Shown here: in pieces, positions 1 through 12,884 of the stretch
Numbering within the stretch: position 1 is the stretch's first letter
How the letters are laid out: each line of letters opens with the position of its first letter
NCBI RefSeq assembly: GCF_010093535.1
Contig: NW_022985178.1
Span: forward strand, 913,458-977,457
From: Lindgomyces ingoldianus
Taxonomy: Eukaryota; Ascomycota; Dothideomycetes; Pleosporales; Lindgomycetaceae
DNA: 64,000 bases
Reading direction: 5' to 3'
Notes under the pieces: model-generated
Databases searched by the model: none
What the model was told of the DNA's origin: nothing
The model's input: the letters and a program-made list of their open reading frames with translations, nothing else
Made by a program: the position numbers and the translations under genes

Positions 1-3000
1 TCAGTTCGGTACCTCGTATATGCTGGAATAAAAAGCTTCTTGAATTATTCAACGCCTCCGTACGCTTCGTTCACACTTGGGTAACGACGACAGAAGACTA
101 AACAGCAACCTAGCTAACTCCCAACTTCCTTTCTCGCTGGATGCCTCTCGCCTCTTCACAGTTTGCGTTCAATGTCTGAATATCAATGCGACACCCACCC
201 ACAATCGCATCCGAGCATTTTATTCCAAAGTAACAGGTTCTGTGGGAGAGCAGTAATTCCTACGAGAAATTGAAGCTTGTGCTGTTGCAAGCCATTTGGG
301 CTTTTGTGCACGAATAACTAACCTCCTATATCGTTCCTCTATTTGAGCTCTTCCACAATGTATTTATTTACTCTCACCAAGAGCTACCTCTTGTCGGCAA
401 TCTAAGACCCGAGATACTCCGGTTTGTGAACTGTTAACGCTCGTTTCTGAGTCAGTGTCTTGCAATTAAAAGTCTCAGCCACACAGACACAGCGCCGGTG
501 CCTGCATAAGACATACAACCATACTTCACTGGAGGCAAACATTACGGTCTCACAGGAAAATTTAAAGATTGGTGTTTGAGTCGGTGTCTATCACTTCATC
601 GTCTCAGGCACTGTAAATAGGCCAAGCCATTATCTACTAGTGCCTGTACCTCTCTACGCATCATGGCTGTCCTAGAGGCTCGTCATCGATACAATACACT
701 ACCGCTGCACCAACAACCAGTTCAGACATGACGGTGATGCTCGGACAAGGTGTACGACTGAGCTAGAGTTAAAGCAAAATAACAAGATCTCGCGAGGAAG
801 AAATAAATAAAGTTACTTAGTCCCTATCCGCTTCCAGAATCCAACTTGCAGAGCTGTCGCTCTTGGTCTTCCCATGCTCCTTTTACCTAGAAGCTATCTG
901 CAATCCGCGTTCACGCTATAGCGTTACCGTACAATGTATGCCCACCGGAATCCTCGCGTTTACTTGCTAAAGTTTGTTAAGTACGCTCAACCCTTGATCT
1001 TCAGGGTTGTTGCACATGGGTACCACGGGTAGCCTTGGCAGGTTCATCAGTTCTCAATCGACGCGTATTCAATCACGCTTGGACCCAACATAGACCTGCT
1101 GTGGTTATAAGTCGTGACGTCAGAATAGGTGCGAGTCTCTGAAGTCGAAGTTGACGTTCGATGACATGCCGGAGCGGGAGTGATTGATTCTCGATTGGGA
1201 ACCCTACACGATCCGGCTTTATCTTCAGCTCCTCCGCATGAACTCGTTTCTACTCTTCGAAGAATCTATGAATCTGATGTATTGGCTGGCTTGTGCCTCC
1301 TTGGTGAGTGTACCGACGATGTACCGACAAAGAATGTCCCCATTCGAGCCACGCTTGCTGAGGCAAGGGAAAGAAGCTTTCGTCCGACGTTTTAAGTGCG
1401 TTCGAGCGAATATATGAAGGCATTCCTCGGTCGAGCCCAGTTTGGGGTCACAAAGAAAATCTGGAAGTTGAGAGGGAGGACTATTCATGACCTATGGGCG
1501 CCGTGGGAAGCTTTCCGCTCGAATTTCTTGAGGATTCTCCTCTTAGGATGACCTAAGCATCTCTATGGAGGACGAGCCATACTCTTCCTGAGAGCAATTG
1601 CATACCTCAGCTACGGAGGTACACTTTTCAAAATTAGCCTTCTGTCTAGATAGGTGTTAACGCGCAATTCTCCCATTCATTTGGATTTCGCTCTAACCGT
1701 TCCACACAATCCAGGGTCAGCGCACAACCTTTACCGATCCAGTGTTCCTTGTCGACTATTGGCTCTCAACTCATGCCACGAGCTGTTGTTTCGGGGTTCT
1801 TATCGAACCGTTTCACTTCGGCCCCTTCTCAGCATGTGGTTTATTTCTTATTTATTCCAATTGCCTCAACCAGGGACTTCAACGGGGTTTCTGACACTCG
1901 GATATTTAGATATCCTTCCCAGCTGTATTACATTCGATTCGAACCAATCATCGGTGCCAATCCATGGCAATCTCCAATGTCTTTCCAAATGGTGTTGATC
2001 GAACCATGCCCATCCGAATGGCGACAAAATGAACGCTCATATAAGCGAGGAGAAAAGGACATTCTGGAGAGAAAGACATGCTACCGTGGACAAGAGTCTA
2101 AGATCTGTTGTGCTTCAGTCTTGTAAACTGGAGAAACCTCCACACTTACTGCTTGAGGCCTGTGGAATTTTCATTGAAGCCGAGGGGAGGCTGAGTAAGT
2201 TTGAAAGAGCCAAATCTATGGTTTCCTCTCCCCCAGGTTTGTTGTTGAAGCTGGTTCTAACGTTTCCGGTTGGCAACTAACGGCCCTTCATTGGTTGCAG
2301 CCTGAACGGGTTAGTGGCTTAGTCAACCAAGAAAGCCACCTGTTTCGCGTCCGTTTGGCGACCTTCCCTCAACTACACCTCACACTTCACCATCCTTTAC
2401 AGTTCTTATAATCATGGCTCCATCCTGCGGGCGAACTCTTTCCGGAGGCGCATGCCTTTGGCCTTATCAGTTTCTCCGCTCTGCTGCGTGGCATATTTGT
2501 TTCACAGTCAATGCTGTAGATAGGCTCGTCGAGGCGCCGAAGTGTGGACACGCACTCGGTTTCGCATCCTCAGATCTTGCGTTTTAGCATCCCTCCGGCA
2601 TTTTGCGCATTGACAATGCGACGCTCTTGCTACAGGCTAATCGTGAATACCTAGATTGATACTCCCCAGTTCTCGTCCCTCCAAATAGCCTTCCTGTCCA
2701 CCGGTGTCTTTGGAGTCGCGACTCAAAGTCACAGAGGTACCTGGGCAGTTGCCTCTATGATTCTGCCATTTCTTTGCTCCGGTACTTCTTGTGTCGTTCC
2801 TTCGCTTCTGTGTCATCATTGTAGCGATCCATGGTTGTTGTCATAGCATCTCTATTTCGCTTGGAATACCTTCACGTAAAGGCGCTGGCTCGCTCATCCC
2901 TCTTAATGTCCTAATACGGAAATCTGCTATTCACCGACGAGCTCATCGAGACAGACGAGCTAGGATTCACTGATCGTCGTATTGACACTGGACAATTGCA

Positions 3001-3025
3001 CCGGTTCACGGGCCATTTCGCAGAC
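1..3025. other. Stretch without a recognisable gene
   Basis: I scanned all six frames. There are only short overlapping reading frames with no family motif, no convincing chain of exons and no tRNA-like fold. Base composition is balanced, unlike the AT-rich repeats at the other end of the window, so this is not an obviously decayed transposon. The last few hundred bases presumably hold the promoter and 5' leader of the peptidase gene that starts at 3026. Confidence 0.5.
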
Positions 3026-5582
3026 ATGCTTCTCCCTGTACTCCTGAGCACTTCTTTCGGCCTGGCATCGGCGCGAATATATCCGTACATGTATGGAGTG
3101 CCGAGGTTTCCAGATACCGACATCAATCAAGTCGCAATAGTCCCTGATGTCACGGCAGTGGAAAATACCACGACCCCCTCCAACTCGACTCAGGCTCCTC
3201 CCCCATCCTCCGCCCCAACCGCTCCAGCGACACCCGGTCTTGCAGAGCCATGCGCTGTTGTCAGTAGCGCCATTGCAGCATTGCCATCTGGAGCTCGAAA
3301 GGTCGTCCCGGCAGAACTTGGGCTTATGTGCCTTCAGTCCGTTCCCCTCGACAAGGACGGAAATATAAAATTAATTGACGACCTCAAGCTCTATCTACAA
3401 TGGCAGTCGAATTTGGCCTACCTCAAAAACCCACCCCCGGAGTACACGGAGGACCCGGTGGATGTGATTGGGGAAATGGAAAGCATGCAGAAACAACTCT
3501 CATCTGGCGGATACAGGAATGAGTACGACTTCCAGTTAGATCTCATGACGCTCTTCAATCGTGCATACGACAACCACTTGGCATGGCAACCAGACATTCT
3601 TGCTGGCGCAATGCAGTTCCAACGACTAGCCGGAACTGAACTTGTCTCTGTGTCTTCTGATGGCGTTGCTCTTCCAGAAATCTTTGCATATCGCGACTTT
3701 CAGCTAGCCCAGAATGATAGCTCGTTCAAGCCATCTCCTGTTAGGACGATCAATGGTCAAGGAGTGGAAGAATACCTTAAAACTGTTGCTCCACAAGCTG
3801 ATTTCCATGATGCCGATACTCGATGGAACGCTCTATTCCCAAGCCAACCTCTCATCGCTTCAGGGTCGACTTTCCTGGGGTCCTTCCGATCTGGAAGATA
3901 TACGGGACCTAACACGACCATGTCTTTTGCAAACGGAACCACTCGCTCCGTAATGAACGTTGCTGTCGTTTTTGCCAATTTTACTGGGGTCGATAGCGGG
4001 GAGAAGTTCTTCAGCAAGTTCTGCACAGGACCACAGCCTACCACAACGAGCACTGCCACATCCACCGCATCGAGTACTTCAACGGCAATGCCATCTCATA
4101 CTGGCTATCCCAAGGCAATCATTATTCACCCTAACCTTTCTTTAGGAGGTTACTGGATCAATAACACTGGCTATGAAGTATGCATGCAAGGAGACATTAC
4201 GTATCATTTTCTAACACTGCTTTAGGATGTGGCAGTTCTCAGCATCCCCAGCTATGAATCACCCGATGTGCAACTCTTCCAAAACATCATGCGCGACTTT
4301 ATCAGGATGTCCGTTCAAGCCAAGAAGACGAAACTTATTTTCGATCTCCGTGGGAATGGTGGTGGGAATGCTATCCTCGGTTATGATTCCTTCAAACAGG
4401 TCTTCCCCCAGCGCGAGCAAGAACCGTTTGGCGCTACTCGGTATCGCGCCAATGCAGCTATGAACATCACGGGTCAAATGACAAGCGACTTCGACGCTGG
4501 GACAACCTATGTCCAAGGCAATGCAACCGCCTTCGCTGACAACTTCAACGGCACGACACCAAGCGACATTGTCCTGTTCACAGCCGGATTTAACTATCAA
4601 CATCAGCTGGATATTAACCACCAGAAGATCGACTCGTGGGCGCAGATGTTTGGACCTGCGCAACATAATGGAGACTCGTTCACAAACACCATTCGGTATA
4701 ATTTCAGTGACGAGCCGAGCTATACGTATCCCGGTTTTTCGGTCATCGGATTCCTGAATAATACGAACGAGACGAATACACCCCAGCCTTTCAAAGGCGA
4801 AAATATTGTCATGGTAAGTATTTCAATCAAACGAGGTTTTGCATTGATCCTAAACTTCCTCAGTTGCATGATGGCATGTGCTCCTCAACCTGCACCATCG
4901 TCTCCGAGTTATTGAAGAATCAAGGGGGCGTGCGAACCATCGCAGTTGGGGGACAGCCCAAATTCGGCCCGATGCAAGGTATCGGAGGTACCAAGGGCGC
5001 CCAGAACTTTCAATGGGACGATATACAAGTTCGGTCTCAAATTATCTTCTTGTGAGGGATACCCTAGCCTTGTCGATTTCGACCTGCATGTATTCAACTT
5101 TGAGCTGACTTCAAGGCAGTCTTGGCAGTCCCGAGCAACAAGCTGCATGGAATAAGACAGAGCTTGGCAAAACAGCGTTTGCGACACAGCTTTTCAGACG
5201 TTCCGCCTACTCAGGAGATCGTGCAGCTGGCGGTATCAACTTGCGAGACAACTTGCGCAAAGATGATGCATCGCAAACCCCACTCGAATTCATTTATGAG
5301 GCTGCAGACTGCAGGATGTGGTTCACAGCGCCGATGATTAACGATGTTACCGAGGTTTGGAAGGGTGTTGTGGATCGGATGTGGAGAAACACGAGTTGTG
5401 TGCAAGGCAGCACAGGTGATGCCAGCAGTGTATCCGCCGGAGGGCAGAACAAAAGCGGAAGTGTGCCACCACCGCCGCTGCAGAAGGGATCAGAGTCGGT
5501 CGCGCGCGAAACGGGACACTCTGCAGGGTCCCTCGGATGGAGTTTCATCGTCGCCGTTGGTGTATCTTTGTTATTCTTGTAG
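3026..5582 (+). CDS. Secreted, probably GPI-anchored S41-family peptidase
   Basis: Predicted 796-aa protein. Exons: 3026-4177, 4226-4813, 4864-5051, 5120-5582; all junctions close in phase. The ATG at 3026 opens a signal peptide (MLLPVLLSTSFGLASA); the frame extends upstream only through a TTG. A Pro/Ser/Thr-rich linker follows at about residues 35-65. The S41 core has FDLRGNGGG at 423-431 and the nucleophile motif GMCSSTC at 584-590. S588 is the likely nucleophile, because it lines up with the Ser of the CASTC motif in fungal CPAF/UstP-like S41 peptidases. The downstream GPMQGIGGTKGA segment is also characteristic of that family. The C-terminus ends in a hydrophobic stretch directly before the stop, as expected for a GPI signal or a single tail anchor. 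Several N-x-S/T sites fit secretion. The substrate cannot be told from sequence. No RiPP-type cluster genes are adjacent, so a UstP-like biosynthetic role is not supported. Confidence 0.88.
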
Positions 5583-6390
5583 TAAGTTTGGATATCCCTC
5601 ACGTGGTTATGGTTTCACGAATTATCAATTTTATTATCTTTCCCTTGATTTCGTTCGTCGTATTTGCCGATGCAAACTTTCACAATCACATGTGGGTTGT
5701 CAGCTCAGCGCACTGCAATTGGCTGTCATAGGTGAAGAAGCTGTGCTGTGGTCCCGAGAATGTGGGTTGGGCACGGAATCACAGGGGCGAGTATTCCTCC
5801 GTAGCCTAAATGGTTGCGCCATGCAGGTAAGATATCCTTGCCAGGAATTTGCGGACAGGCCACCGTCTGAGAAAGTTTGATTCAAAGCTATGAATAGGGC
5901 ACAAGAGACGCTCGTTAGTTGTTAGTTGGTTTAACACTATCAATTCAGTCGATGAGAGGATGGTAGCCCTCAAAGACATTCTGGTTCAGTCCCTCGCGAG
6001 ATTCGCGTGCCACTTTCGAGCCACGACCTTATCCCACTCACCGATCAGCCTCACCACCCAAGTTGTTGAAGTCTTGGAAGTAAAATATTGAAGGATCGAT
6101 TTGTCGGACGACGTTGCAGGGTCGCTAAGACGGGTGGCGGAGAACCACCCGCAAGCGCGAGCTTGACATCCTGGCCGTGACAACCACACTAGGGTCTACC
6201 TAAAGGCTCGCGAAGTGCGCAAATTCCTTCAATAGCTGAGGGGCCCCGGATTGTCGGTACTACTCTCTTCCCTGTCTTTCTGTCATCCTGTCATCCCGTC
6301 CAACACCGGCACCCGTTCGTCCCGTCACATTCTCTTCTGGTCTGCAGGAGCCGATCTTTGTCTCTCACTGGAATTGAGAGGGATTTCGAG
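5583..6390. other. Intergenic region, peptidase to permease
   Basis: Nothing gene-like is recognised. It contains the 3' end of the peptidase gene and the promoter of the permease. Short CT-rich runs just before 6391 (about 6250-6330) are typical of fungal core promoters. Confidence 0.4.
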
Positions 6391-8202
6391 ATGGCAGAAT
6401 CCAATGGTAAAGCCGAAGCTCAAAGCTCTTCAATGGAATTCAATAAGATGAGATACAGCCTCGATGGTGTTGAAGAGGCGGAAGGCCAGGACGATGAGTA
6501 CTCCAGGGCAAATCCGGCGAGGCCGGGGTTTACCAAGTTTGACCAGAAGGATATGTGGAGGATGGGCAAGTTGCAAGAATTGAAGGTTGGTCTTCTCTAA
6601 TGCAAAGACAGAGTCGCCGCATTGCCCTCACTCCTCCAACAATGCACACATTGACCCAACGTAGAGGAACTATCGTCCGCTGTCTGCGCTGAGTTTTGCC
6701 GTCGTCCTCACAGCCGTGTGGGAGTTTCTTCTCATCGCCAACACCCAGGGTCTTGTCGATGGAGGTGTTGCTGGAGTCTTCTGGTCATATATCTGGACAT
6801 TCATCGGCTTTGGCTTCGTTGAGCTGAGCCTGGCGGAGATGGCTTCAATGGCCCCTATTTCGGGCGGGCAATATCATTGGGTAAGTTCCTATAGCCTCTT
6901 CTAACACTCTCCTAATATCAAGGCAGGTTTCCGAGTTTGCGCCTCCAAAATTCCAGCAGTTTCTCTCCTACATGGTGGGCTGGATGTCGACGCTTTCATG
7001 GCAAGCAGGCAATGCTTCAGGGTCGTACTTAACTGGCACTATCGTTCAGGCTCTTCTCGTCGTCAACTATCCTACTTATGAGCCTCAGAGGTGGCAGGGT
7101 ACGCTTCTGGTATTTGCGATGGTATTGGTACTTTTCATTGTCAACATCTGGGGTGCCCAGATCTGGCCTAGGATTCAGAATGGGCTATTAATCCTCCATG
7201 TGCTCGCCTTCCTCGCAGTTATCATCACGCTCTGGGTCATGGCTCCTCATCGGAGTGCAAAATCGGTCTTTACAGAATTCACAAATATGGGAGGCTGGTC
7301 AACCATGGGGCTGAGCCTTATGGTTGGTCAGATTACGGCTATCTATTCTATGTTAGGTGAGCACCACTTCAGATGCGTACGTTAATTTTATCGGCTAACG
7401 AGCAAAACAAGGATCGGACGCTACCGCACATATGGCTGAGGAAGTCCGCGATGCAGGCCGCTACGTGCCGATTTCTCTGTTCTGGTCTTATGTCGGCAAT
7501 GGTATCATGGCAATCATCTTCCTCATCACATACCTCTTCAGTATCGACGACGTTGAAGCCGCACTAGATGATCCGACGACCTATCCTTTCATCTACGTCT
7601 TCAAATCCGCCGTGAGTACGGCCGGTGTCAATGCCCTTACTATCATCGTCCTCATTCTCGTCATTGCCGCAAACATATCATTCAATGCATCCACGGCTCG
7701 TCAAACTTTCGCTTTCGCGCGCGACAGAGGCTTGCCATTCAGCAAGTGGATCGGTCATGTCGATGCCGGAAAAGAGATTCCCGCCAACGCGATCATCTTG
7801 ACATGCGTTTTTACTATGCTCCTTTCACTTATCAACATTGGGTCGACGACCGCCTTCAACGCTATTATATCACTGCAGGTCGTCGCACTCATGACAACGT
7901 ATACCGTATCTATAGGCTGCGTGTTGTACCGTCGTATCACACATCCTGACCTTATCCCAACCGCCCGCTGGAGCTTAGGCAAATGGGGTGTGCCGGTAAA
8001 TTGCCTTGGTCTTGCGTATGTCTCTTTCGTCTTCTTCTGGTCTTTTTGGCCGAACGAAACGCCTGTTGCATTGGACACCTTCAACTGGGCTGTGGTAATG
8101 TACGTGGGAGTTTTAGTTCTGAGTCTTCTTATGTATATTTTCCAAGGGAGAAAGGTGTACAATGGCCCGGTTACGGAGATAAGGGCTTCCAGACTAGATT
8201 AA
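6391..8202 (+). CDS. APC-superfamily permease (amino acid/GABA/choline type)
   Basis: Predicted 543-aa plasma-membrane transporter. Exons: 6391-6585, 6665-6880, 6927-7356, 7412-8202; phases are consistent. The ATG at 6391 (MAESNGKAEA) is used; the open frame upstream begins only with TTG. A hydrophilic cytoplasmic N-terminus of about 60 residues precedes about twelve hydrophobic segments. Family landmarks include LSLAEMASMAPISGGQYHW in the TM2-TM3 region and SDATAHMAEEVRDA after the third intron. The latter is the signature loop of fungal GABA/choline/polyamine permeases related to Uga4 and Hnm1. The substrate within this group cannot be assigned. Length and topology are normal and no motif is damaged. 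Neighbouring genes give no pathway hint. Confidence 0.9.
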
Positions 8203-9322
8203 GGGGGTTGAAAGGGCGACGAAAACTTATATACCAGCCTCAATAATATATCGTAGATAGGAAGGAATTGTGGTAGTTTGTGCATGAAGAATAATCTTCG
8301 AGAAAGAGTGTATACACAGCCTTGTTGTACGCATTAGAATCGCCTTCAGGCCGGATGAGTATGAGACGTTTTAGGACATCGCTAATAGCAACCATCGTTC
8401 GATGTTGCCCAACGCCATGGCTCCTCGGCGCTGGCGTTCGTGAAAGCAGCCGCCAGGCCGCGCACGTTCTCGGGGATGGAACGAGGCTGGAAAACGACTT
8501 TGACCGAACGCCTAAGCGCGTAGGGTGTCCGAAGTCCGGCGCTTCCCTGAAATGGCGCAATCACAGCGCTCGAGTGGATGACTAGCGGGTGATCCTCGTC
8601 GGATGCACGAACACGACTGCCGTCTGCTGAGTGGATTTGCCGAATCCTTACGATCCCTAATTTGAACTTAATGAAGGATAGTATTGGAGGGAAATGGGAA
8701 GGCTGCATGAAGCGAGGGGTGCAGGGAGCGCATCCTGCATGACAATTTGGACCTCCGCATTGGGACGCTATTTCAAGCCACTAATTGTTGGAGAATTGGG
8801 TCCGAGGAGAGCAACAGAGAGGCCTGAAGATTGTCGCTGGCCTTTGTGCAAGAATAACAAGAATAGAGTAGTTGGTGCAACTGTAGTACAAAAGGTCAGC
8901 TTCCTCTCCGGGACTCGATCCTCGGCACCTAATTGCTTACGACAGTGCAGCACACGGACACCCCTCAAGGACTGGCCTGCTGACGGTTGATAACGTCCAG
9001 CCTACTGGAACGGGCCGGGCCAATCCTTTACGAACTTCGCACATCCTTCTGTGCTCCGACAAACAGGAGCGCGATCTGAGGGCTCCAATCCAACTGACTT
9101 GCCGGGCGCACAAGAATTATCGGTGTGCAACAACGTGTCGAGGGAACACGAATTTCTTGTGAAGCACTGTTAAAAAGACATGGTTTCGCATTAGCCCTAT
9201 TTCTCCATTCTTAGCCCACTGTTCAAACCGCCGATGTCGTGCCCTCTTTAATTCGATCCCTCCCGTCGCTCCGCCCTTCCCGCACTGACTAGCCTCGAGA
9301 GGACAGTTGTAGATGAGTGTTC
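8203..9322. other. Intergenic region without recognised gene
   Basis: Overlapping open frames on both strands (8240-8990) lack any family motif and look like chance. The region contains the permease 3' end and the upstream region of the SAT4-like gene at 9323. Confidence 0.4.
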
Positions 9323-10802
9323 ATGGCAGATGCTGAGGCTACTCCAACGCCGACCGGACTGCCTCCGGGCATATCGAAACCTCTGGCGGGTATCAGCAGT
9401 ACAGATCAAAGCGGACTCATTGCGATTTTGACGGGGTTTGCGTTGGGATTGGTGTTGCTTTCGATTGCTGTGAGGATATTCGTAAGGCGTGGTCTTGGCG
9501 TGTATCGAGTCGATGATTATACCTTCTTTGCTGCATCGGTGAGTCCGCTCCTGTGCTCTTAGACCTAAAGCCGTACAAGCCTAACCCATGGTAGATATTC
9601 GCCATCGTGCAAGCATCGCTGGTGTTCCGGGAGCTGCAACAAGGGTTGGGGAAACTCGAAGAGAACATCAATCCATCGCATATTCCCACGATTGAGAAGG
9701 TACGATCCTCTACTCTGGTAATGGCAGTAGTTGCGATACTAAGGCTCTACAGCTTTCGTTCGTCGCAGATCTCTTCTACATCACCACTTTATTCCTCTCG
9801 AAATGCTCGACCTCTTTCCTCTTCCTCTACTTAACCCCTGGCCGAGCGCACATGCGTGCCATATGGCTTGCAATTGCAGCTTCAGTGACGTGGCTTGTAT
9901 CATCTATCATGCTTGAGGCGATTCGGTGTCACCCAAATCGACCGTGGACAGACGATATGGCGACTTGCACAAACTCTTTTGCCAGATGGGCGTTTATTGC
10001 GAGCTTCGACACGCTGATTGAAATCGGCATTGTATCGCTTTCAGTATACATAGTCTGGGGACTCCAGATGTCTTTCGGAAGCAAAATGATCGTAGTAGGG
10101 GCATTTTCGTGTCGAATACCGTAAGCAACCCCTTAACAAATACCCCCTGTCTGCACCTCTTTTAACAAATCCAGAAACATCGCCTTCTCCCTCACCCGTC
10201 TCGTATTCCTCAATCGCCCCTTCGAACCCGCCACATCCCACCTCTGGGATTCCCGGGTCGTATCTGCCACCCAACTCGCCATCGGCTATAGCATCATAGC
10301 CTCCATTATCCCGTACCTAAAACCGTTCATGATGGCGTACGAACGCCCAGAAACCTCGCGTGCGTCGCACTACCCCTCTGGCCGCTCCGGTGGCTCTTCA
10401 AACTTCAAACTCTCGGCTCTGACATCTAAAAGCTCTGGAACGGCTACCACTACGCTGGCCACTGTGGATATCGAAGATGATCCCGGGTTTCTCAAGGAAA
10501 ATCGAAGCCCAGGAGACAACGGACGCCGGAGATCAACGCTGAGATTGGGCAGATTAAGGCCGGAGATTACCGGGTACGAAGCCAGAGCTAGTGCCGTAGA
10601 TAATAAAGAGGAGAAGGATCGGAAGAGCGATCAAGCCAGTGATGATTCCCAGATGATGATTATTAAGAAAGGGGTGGAATGGAGTGTGCAGTTTGATCCG
10701 CGAAGGAGTAGGGAGAGGGGTGAGAGCTTCTCGAGGCCAGAGGGCAGTCGAGGGCCAACACCTGGGGATGAGGAAATTTTGCCTGTGAGACAGGATGTAT
10801 GA
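9323..10802 (+). CDS. Fungal rhodopsin/SAT4-domain integral membrane protein
   Basis: Predicted 438-aa protein. Exons: 9323-9538, 9595-9699, 9753-10120, 10175-10802. The start is the ATG at 9323 (MADAEATPTP), two codons inside an open frame that begins with GTG. Seven hydrophobic segments fill the first two thirds. The post-TM1 motif RVDDYTFF (compare DDY in the fungal rhodopsin/SAT4 and PTH11-like families) and the LFLSKCSTSFLFLYLTPGR segment identify the family. The last 150 residues are a polar Ser/Arg-rich cytoplasmic tail, beginning after PFMMAYERPETSRAS. Members are often annotated as integral membrane proteins of unknown ligand; some act as PTH11-type receptors, but that role is only an analogy here. 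A second member lies at 34510-35881, on the opposite strand and clearly divergent. Confidence 0.85.
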
Positions 10803-11264
10803 TGCCGTTGCACAGGTAAATACCAAAGCAACTAACGACAGGTAGCATTAGCATGGATGCGGAGTTATGAATTCAACTTCTCTTTTTGATGATACGTAAT
10901 TGTACATTAGGCATGGGATTTTGGGACCCTTGATGGAATTAAGCTTCATCAAAGTTGGGGGGTAAAGAAAAGCCGTTGTGGGATCAACATCTAAACGGCA
11001 ATACAACCTACCATACGTATTAAGGATAGTAAGCAGCAGAGTCAGCACTTCATGTCTTTTCGTTTCAGCAGCCGTTCTAACTTGAGGCGGAGTAACCTTG
11101 GGGAGGTCAGATCACGTGCGGGTAAAACCGAATACGGCTTAGCGTGTGGCCACCTCGCTCACTGACGTAACACAAGTATGGCGTAGTCAGGCTGCATTGA
11201 ACGAACCAACTACTCCACAACTCAGGCCTTACACCTCATTATCATACCTAAAGATATAGCCGTC
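10803..11264. other. Intergenic region
   Basis: Contains the 3' end of the SAT4-like gene and the promoter of the next gene. I see no other feature. Confidence 0.4.
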
Positions 11265-12329
11265 ATGGCGGCGGAAAGATTGCGTGCTCTTCGCCTGCGT
11301 TCTATTCCTCCAACTACCCCTTCCCCAGCATTAAACCCGCCACAAGTCACAGAAGATCAGCAGACAATAGGAAAAAATACTTCCCCAATGACCGAGGACC
11401 CTTTTGTGCCTTCTTATGCAGACGTGCGAGTTGTCCGCGCGATGCTAGCTCGTTTGTACCTTCCACTAGAGCTCGTGCTGGACATCTTAGAGCGAGCCCG
11501 CTATTGGCCAGAAGAGTCGTTTCACTCAGAGCGTGCGGTCACAGTGGAAGGGCGTTGGGGTTCAAGAGTGTACGATGCGAAAATATGCGTTCTTGCTCAC
11601 GTCTTCGGTGAGAACATGAAGAAGATGCTTGGCGGGGAGAAAGAAGAGAATGTGAAGATTAGAGAAGTGGAGTTCGAGATGCAGAGTCATGATCAAGGCT
11701 GGACAAGTGCGGGCACAGCAGGTAAGTTTACCTTTGGTCTTCATAGACCAGTGTGTGTTGACATAGGTCTAAGGAACTTTTAACACGTCTTCCTGGTTTG
11801 AGACTTTGATTCTTCGGGATGGGGCGGGAGTAGCTGGGGCCACGCCACCCGTGCCGATGAGCAACTGCAGATCAACTGAATTCCAGCGTTCCTTAGAAGG
11901 AACAGGATGGGATATCATCCCACGCCCTTCCACAGTGCCAGGTGGCCCCGCGCAAGACGATGACGGTGGACTAACGTGGTACCTTCAAGGCAACCGTGTT
12001 GCGCACCACCATCGAACGACCTACAAGGTCGTATGGGGGGAGTCAAGATTCGAAGGAAATGAAGGGGCTGGAGGAGGCGAGGGCTTCTTGGAGTCATTGA
12101 AGGAGGGTGACTGGATCGCTGTCATTGCAAGGGCTAAGGTGAGTTTGCGACAATTTATTCAGTGGGTCCATTAGCAGCAACTCGACAAGACCATTCAGCG
12201 CTAAATGAGTCCTTTCACCTCTTGTTTATCCTTAAGCTTAGCTTCTGAATTTATGCTGACGAATTCCAGTACCCTGGGTGGTCGAATGATGCGGCAAGCG
12301 TAAAAGTTACCGTTAGATATGGATTCTAA
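11265..12329 (+). CDS. Conserved fungal protein of unknown function
   Basis: Predicted 293-aa protein. Exons: 11265-11721, 11774-12138, 12270-12329; the second intron (131 bp) is long for this window. After a Pro/Thr-rich N-terminus comes LPLELVLDILERARYWP (about residues 66-82), which resembles an F-box-like helix pair. A segment with VREVEFEMQSHDQGW-type spacing follows, then GTFNTSSWFETLIL after intron 1, and the protein closes with GDWIAVIARAKYPGWSNDAA. This combination (SHDQGW, a WF motif, RAxYPGWSN) is one I recognise from many unnamed ascomycete proteins. I know of no assigned function and propose none. The last exon is only 20 codons including the stop, but it completes the recognisable PGWSN ending, which supports the splice choice. 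Confidence 0.75.
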
Positions 12330-12884
12330 TATTGGGAAGCCAGCAACACTCCAAACTCTGGAATTTTGGCAAGCAGTCGGACTATCACGGGGTAACCTAG
12401 TGGGGACGGTGACCTTTTAATCCTGTTTCTTTATTTCGCATCTTAAGCCTCTCCTGGTTTCGTGCCTATTCATACCCTTATTTGTAATTTCTCAAGGCTT
12501 CCTCACAGGGCTTCCCTTTCTGTGACAATTGATGGATCCCCGATCCAATGAAAGCGAATCGGAACACTTTCTCCGAGGCGTCGATCATCTAGCAACCCCA
12601 CTATCATGCCCCACATTCTCAAACTTACCCCAACTTCGACTGTTCCTGCATGAAACTCTTCTCCAAATCGCCTTACACTGTCGATGCTGCGACGGAAATC
12701 TTCTCTATCTAAGGCATCACAACCCCACCACTATTTTCCAGGTTTTAAACTAAACGAATTTAGATCTATCCTTGCACAAGCACTAATCAACCCGAAGATC
12801 GAGCTCTCGACGCCCTTCCCTACCCTCTGAACTACCACATATCCCGCTCCAATTAACCCATATCCCGGGAATCGGGCCACCAGC
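12330..12884. other. Intergenic region
   Basis: No gene recognised. The open frame at 12529-12753 has no motif. Pyrimidine-rich runs before 12885 fit a fungal promoter. Confidence 0.4.

Noticed and set aside
1180..2280. Several overlapping open frames of 70-125 codons
   Set aside because: Frames compete on both strands, with no motifs and no consistent intron signals; best treated as chance.
2996..3025. Ten-codon N-terminal extension of the S41 peptidase
   Set aside because: It would start at TTG; the ATG at 3026 gives a clean signal peptide.
3026..5582. RiPP (ustiloxin-like) cluster suggested by the UstP-like peptidase
   Set aside because: No precursor with repeated core peptides, no UstY-like oxidase and no relevant tailoring enzymes are adjacent.
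8900..8930. GGACTCGATCC resembling a tRNA B box
   Set aside because: No A box at the right distance and no cloverleaf could be drawn.
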